DNA of 7,117 bases from Pseudomonadota bacterium (lineage in GTDB: Bacteria > Pseudomonadota > Alphaproteobacteria > Sphingomonadales > Sphingomonadaceae), in NCBI GenBank assembly GCA_023390415.1, contig JAEWCW010000204.1, positions 1-7,117 on the forward strand, read 5' to 3'. The translations under genes and the position numbers were made by a program. Each line of letters begins with the position of its first letter. The stretch's first letter is position 1. Positions 4,487 to 7,117 of the stretch are shown piece by piece. The notes below the pieces were generated by a model that saw only the letters and a list, made by a program, of their open reading frames with translations, had not been told where the DNA came from and did not search any database.

Positions 4487-5386
4487 TCAGTCCCTCACCC
4501 GCTCGGCCCTGAGTCCGTGGCGGGCGAGCATCGCCTGGACGCTGTCGGCACCGGCGAGATGCCCGGCGCCGACTGCGACGAACACGGTTCCGGGGCGCGC
4601 CATGCGCTCGCGCAGCCACTCGGTCCAGCGCGCGTTGCGCTCGACGAAGACGGCCCGATAGAGCTCGGGCGACTGCTGCACCGGTCCGTTCATCAGCGTG
4701 TCGATCGCCGCGGTGTCGCCGCTCGACCAGGCCGCCATCATCGGGCCGAGGCTTCCGGCGAGGCCGTCCATTTGCTCCACACTCTGCTCGAGCTGGGCGA
4801 TCTGGAGCGGCGCCGGCATCTCGTCGAACAGGCGCAGCTGCGATTCGAGGGTCTCCACGCCGCTCACCTTGATGCTCCGCCCGCGCGCCGCCGCCGTCAG
4901 CGCCGCTTCGGGCCCGTGCTCGCCGGTGATTCCGAGCCGCTGGGCGCCCATCACCGCGAGGGTCATGGTCAGGAACCATGGCTCGAACCGGTCCATCGCC
5001 GCGGCCGGGATGCCGAGCTCGGCAAGCTCCTCATTGACCCGGCCAGCGAGCGGCGCGGGCAGCCGCTCGGCGAGCGGGCGGCCGCTGCCGTCGACCGCGT
5101 AGCGCGCGATCAGCGGCTGCATGTCGGCCGGATTCTCGGGCGGCACGAATTCGAGCACGAGCTCCTCCGAGCGGTCGAAGGCGGTGCGGACCTCGTCGTT
5201 GAACCAGTCGCTGCGCCCGTCGAGCAGGTGGAAGGTGCCGAACAGATAGATGGTCGTGTCGTCGTCGCGCACCACCCACAGCGCCGGATCGGCGTCGGGA
5301 CGGGTGGCTTGGGCAGTGGCCGTCGGCGCGGACAAAGCGGGGGCAGGGGCGACCGCGAGCGCGGCCGCCAGGAGCAGCTTTTTCAT
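4487..5386 (-). CDS. TraB/GumN-family exported protein (copy 1)
   Basis: A 299-residue protein. ATG at 5384-5386 is preceded by AAGGA eight bases upstream, and the longer open frame to 5491 has no support. Residues 1-20 form a signal peptide (MKKLLLAAALAVAPAPALSA), so the protein is probably periplasmic. TraB/GumN landmarks are LWVVRDDDTTIYLFGTFH (36-53) with the GxxH motif GTFH and H53, EELVLEF (74-80), GVETLESQL (176-184), RNARWTEWL (250-258) and GAGHLAGADSVQAML (273-287) with H276. The two GxxH motifs and the acidic residues resemble the proposed metal site of the TraB/Tiki superfamily; a peptidase role is inferred from that relationship and not shown for this protein. It follows the XRE/membrane operon in the same direction after a gap holding a palindrome, and has a paralogue at 6197-7111. 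Confidence 0.9.
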   Translation of the reverse strand: MKKLLLAAALAVAPAPALSAPTATAQATRPDADPALWVVRDDDTTIYLFGTFHLLDGRSDWFNDEVRTAFDRSEELVLEFVPPENPADMQPLIARYAVDGSGRPLAERLPAPLAGRVNEELAELGIPAAAMDRFEPWFLTMTLAVMGAQRLGITGEHGPEAALTAAARGRSIKVSGVETLESQLRLFDEMPAPLQIAQLEQSVEQMDGLAGSLGPMMAAWSSGDTAAIDTLMNGPVQQSPELYRAVFVERNARWTEWLRERMARPGTVFVAVGAGHLAGADSVQAMLARHGLRAERVRD

Positions 5387-5407
5387 GTCGATATTCCTTG
5401 GTTTGGA

Positions 5408-5428
5408 GCCGCCGGACCGTCCGGCGGC
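5408..5428. promoter_or_regulatory. 21-bp GC-rich palindrome upstream of the TraB/GumN gene
   Basis: GCCGCCGGAC (5408-5417) and GTCCGGCGGC (5419-5428) are perfect 10-base inverted arms around one central C. The site is 22 bases upstream of the TraB/GumN start and 20 bases after the stop of the membrane-protein gene. In RNA it would make a very stable hairpin between the two cistrons. As DNA it could be an operator. No T-run follows, so a simple terminator is not supported. Confidence 0.55.
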
Positions 5429-5447
5429 GACGTTTACGCGAACAAGT

Positions 5448-5870
5448 TCAGCGGTACTTCTTCCAGAAATAGCCGGCGAGCGCGGCCGCAAGCATCGTGC
5501 CCATCAGCACCTCGTGGCTGGGCTCGGGCAGGGCGCCGGCCCACCAGAAGGCGTACCAGACGGGGTAGAGGATCAGGATCAGCCCGCCGCCGACCGCATA
5601 GCCGTAATAATTGGCGTTGCGCTCCAGCTCGTCGACCTGCGTCTCGTAATAATAAGCGCCGTAGCCCATCAGCACGAGCCAGCCCGCCGAGAGGGTCACC
5701 GCGATCCACATCGGCAGGGTCTCGCCGCCGGTCTCGCCCCCGCCGAGAATGGCGAAGGCGACGAGCGCGCCCGAGACCGCGCCGGTCCCCATCGATGTGT
5801 AGATCAGCCGCCACCAGCGCCGGCTCTTCTCATGCTCGGCCGCTTCGCCCGGCCCCCGTTCACGCGCCAT
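5448..5870 (-). CDS. Four-helix membrane protein paired with an XRE regulator
   Basis: A 140-residue integral membrane protein of unknown function. ATG at 5868-5870 is chosen because GAGGG lies six bases upstream and the frame overlaps the end of the regulator gene by 11 bases, a typical translational coupling. An ATG at 5886-5888 is a weaker alternative. After a charged N-terminus (EHEKSRRWWR) come hydrophobic helices at about 23-43, 53-73, 90-111 and 120-136. There is an aromatic YYYETQVDELERNANYYGY segment between the second and third, and a C-terminal YFWKKYR. A membrane protein of this size next to a small XRE regulator is, from memory, a recurring pair in sphingomonads. The coupling suggests that the regulator and membrane protein act together, but the signal is unknown. 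Confidence 0.8.
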   Translation of the reverse strand: MARERGPGEAAEHEKSRRWWRLIYTSMGTGAVSGALVAFAILGGGETGGETLPMWIAVTLSAGWLVLMGYGAYYYETQVDELERNANYYGYAVGGGLILILYPVWYAFWWAGALPEPSHEVLMGTMLAAALAGYFWKKYR

Positions 5871-6087
5871 CGTCGCCCTCGCCGTCATCGAAAATCTCCT
5901 CGATCGGCATCTCGAACAGGCGCGCGATCTTGAAGGCGAGGGGGAGCGAGGGATCATATTTGCCGGTCTCGACGGCGTTCACCGCCTGGCGCGAGACTCC
6001 AAGCCGGCCGCCAAGCTCGGCCTGGCTCCAGTCGCGCTCCGCCCGAAGGACCTTCAATCTGTTCCTCACGGCCTCGTCCATCCGCAT
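5860..6087 (-). CDS. Small XRE-family helix-turn-helix regulator
   Basis: A compact DNA-binding protein of 75 residues (77 or 73 if a neighbouring in-frame ATG is used). RNRLKVLRAERDWSQAELG (8-26), RLGVSRQAVNAVETGKYDPSL (28-48) and AFKIARLFEMPIEEIFD (51-67) give the five-helix Cro/CI-type fold, with the recognition helix around SRQAVNAVE. There is no sensor domain, and the acidic tail ends at GDDGA. ATG at 6085-6087 was chosen because AGCAGG lies seven bases upstream. The upstream region has a TTGACA box and CTGAC-N5-GTCAG palindromes, which suggests autoregulation. The downstream membrane protein overlaps its 3' end. The class is certain; the regulon is unknown beyond the likely own promoter. 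Confidence 0.92.
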   Translation of the reverse strand: MRMDEAVRNRLKVLRAERDWSQAELGGRLGVSRQAVNAVETGKYDPSLPLAFKIARLFEMPIEEIFDDGEGDDGA

Positions 6088-6111
6088 CGCCATGCCTGCT
6101 GTCAATGCTCA

Positions 6112-6126
6112 CTGACCATATGTCAG
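6112..6126. promoter_or_regulatory. Operator-like palindrome 1
   Basis: CTGAC (6112-6116) and GTCAG (6122-6126) form perfect inverted arms with a 5-base spacer, about 25 bases upstream of the XRE regulator start. Read on the minus strand it matches the 6169-6183 site at 13 of 15 positions. That repetition makes it a good candidate binding site for the XRE dimer. Confidence 0.6.
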
Positions 6127-6133
6127 CGAAACC

Positions 6134-6162
6134 TGACTATGCGAGTCGGTTGGCGATGTCAA
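6134..6162 (-). promoter_or_regulatory. Candidate promoter of the XRE-membrane operon
   Basis: On the minus strand a perfect TTGACA -35 box (6157-6162) is followed after 17 bases by TAGTCA (6134-6139), a weak -10 candidate. A degenerate inverted repeat (AACC-T-GACT at 6130-6138 against AGTC-GGTT at 6144-6151) overlaps the -10 box and spacer, and one clean palindrome flanks each side. This arrangement suits repression by the encoded regulator. Confidence 0.45.
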
Positions 6163-6166
6163 CAAC

Positions 6167-6185
6167 CCCTGACACATCGTCAGGG
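6167..6185. promoter_or_regulatory. Operator-like palindrome 2
   Basis: CCCTGAC (6167-6173) and GTCAGGG (6179-6185) are perfect 7-base arms around a 5-base spacer, just upstream of the TTGACA box and 11 bases past the stop of the second TraB/GumN gene. It shares the CTGAC-N5-GTCAG core with the site at 6112-6126; the centres are 57 bases apart. Confidence 0.6.
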
Positions 6186-6196
6186 TATGGTGACAA

Positions 6197-7111
6197 CTAT
6201 TGCACCCGCCGTGCGGCGAGGCCGCGCCGTTCGAGCAGCTCCTGCACCGACTCCCGCCCCGCCAGATGCCCGGCGCCGACCGCGAACAGCACCGTGCCCG
6301 GCTGCGCCAGGCGACGCTCGAGCCAGTCGGCCCAGGCGCGGTTGCGGGCGGCGTAGACGCGCTCGTAGATCGGCAGCGGCATCCCAGCCGAGGCTTCCGA
6401 GAGCAAGGCGAGGTCGCCCGAGGCCCAGCGGCGATGATTCTCCGCCGATCCGCGGACCCCGCGCACGGTGCCGTCGATCACGCCCTCGAGCAGCAGCTGC
6501 TGGTCGGCCGGCGAGAGCGCGCTGAAGATTTCGAGCTGGCGCTCGGGGGTTTCGAGCGCCGTCACCGTCCGCCCGGTGCCGCGGAAGGTGCGGCTCAAGA
6601 GGTTCTCGATCGAGATCGAGGCGCTTGCGTCGGCAGGCCGCTCCTCGGGCAGCGGAAAGCTCAGCAGCATCACCGCCGCGGCCCAGCTCTGCAGGCTGTC
6701 ATAGGCTTCGGCGCGAAAGGGGGTCGCGGCGATCATCCGCTCCAGACGCGCCCGCCGCTCCGGGGAGACCCGCTCGGCGAGCGGCCGCGCTTCGGCGAGC
6801 AGGAGCTGCGGCGACGGCGCAGGCTCGGCGCCGGCGCTCTCGAGCTCCAGCACCAGCTCGTCCGCCTCGCCGATCGCGCGGTCGAGGGTCGGCGACCGCC
6901 AGGGCACGTCCGCCCCCAGCCGGTGGAGCAGGCCGAACAGATAGATGCGCGTGTCGCCGTCCTCGATCAGCCAGACCGCCGGGCCGCGAAGCTCCGCCGC
7001 GAGCGGCGCCCGATCGGCGCTCGACGCCGCGCCCGCCGGCGCCGCCGCAATCAGCAAGGCAGCGACGATCGCGGCCGCGCGCCGTGCAAAATCCCAGCAT
7101 TCCCCCCGCAA
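6197..7111 (-). CDS. TraB/GumN-family exported protein (copy 2), start uncertain
   Basis: About 304 residues from a TTG at 7109-7111. The frame stays open to the window edge, so the true start may lie outside. Residues 9-29 (ARRAAAIVAALLIAAAPAGAA) look like a signal peptide, so the protein is probably periplasmic. It shares the copy 1 layout: VWLIEDGDTRIYLFGLLH (46-63), ELVLELE (85-91), TALETPERQLEIF (184-196), RNRAWADWL (256-264) and GAGHLAGRESVQELL (279-293). The first metal-type motif is GLLH rather than GTFH, keeping Gly60 and His63 but losing the Thr; the second, GAGH with H282, is intact. The two copies are clearly paralogous but diverged. The stop lies 11 bases before the first palindrome upstream of the XRE gene. 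Enzymatic activity is inferred from the family only. Confidence 0.85.
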   Translation of the reverse strand: MRGECWDFARRAAAIVAALLIAAAPAGAASSADRAPLAAELRGPAVWLIEDGDTRIYLFGLLHRLGADVPWRSPTLDRAIGEADELVLELESAGAEPAPSPQLLLAEARPLAERVSPERRARLERMIAATPFRAEAYDSLQSWAAAVMLLSFPLPEERPADASASISIENLLSRTFRGTGRTVTALETPERQLEIFSALSPADQQLLLEGVIDGTVRGVRGSAENHRRWASGDLALLSEASAGMPLPIYERVYAARNRAWADWLERRLAQPGTVLFAVGAGHLAGRESVQELLERRGLAARRVQ

Positions 7112-7117
7112 TATCCC

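Noticed and set aside
5387..5491. Longer start for TraB/GumN copy 1 at about 5491
   Set aside because: The extra 35 residues would precede an ideal signal peptide (MKKLLLAAALA), and they cover the palindrome and the end of the preceding gene. ATG 5384-5386 has a good AAGGA site.
4139..6115. A 658-codon plus-strand open frame
   Set aside because: It is antisense to TraB/GumN copy 1, the membrane protein and the XRE regulator, all with clear family features. Arg/Gly/Pro-rich content is typical of shadow frames in GC-rich DNA.

Overview
The window looks like chromosomal DNA from a GC-rich alphaproteobacterium, most likely of the Sphingomonadales. The grounds are the rplY-pth pair, an L25 protein of the long CTC type with an Ala/Glu tail, paired TraB/GumN proteins, a small XRE regulator co-encoded with a membrane protein, and a GTCATCCCG-type dispersed inverted repeat. 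The lineage is inferred from gene content and style; no search was run.

Right half (about 3541-7117, all genes on the minus strand). In transcription order: a TraB/GumN-family exported protein (6197-7111, start possibly outside the window); a control region with CTGAC-N5-GTCAG palindromes around a candidate promoter (6112-6185); a two-gene operon of a small XRE-type regulator and a four-helix membrane protein whose reading frames overlap; a second TraB/GumN protein (4487-5386); a long imperfect inverted repeat just after its stop (4363-4477); then rplY (3541-4236) and pth (2862-3539), separated by a single base.

Left half (about 1-2898). Downstream of pth lies a modular array. The last 11 codons of pth, its stop codon and 24 bases of 3' flank (copy A, 2838-2898) recur as the left half of four further units of about 120 bp: B (2169-2289), C (1737-1857), D (843-959) and E (about 320-439). 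All have the same orientation. B-E also share a right arm of about 58 bp that pth lacks. Exactly one gene lies between each successive pair: a lipoprotein (minus), a three-helix membrane protein (minus), a frameshifted polytopic membrane protein (plus) and an acyl-carrier-like membrane-anchored protein (plus). A small exported protein (8-295, minus) lies beyond unit E.

The four differences between unit B and pth inside the codons are all synonymous. Most differences in unit C also fall at third codon positions. The units therefore look like displaced, formerly functional pth 3' ends rather than arbitrary intergenic repeats. My reading is repeated capture of one-gene cassettes at the 3' end of pth, each insertion leaving an old pth end behind. 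No recombinase is present in the window, so any enzyme would act in trans. This array is the most unusual feature here. No stretch longer than 300 bases lacks a gene.
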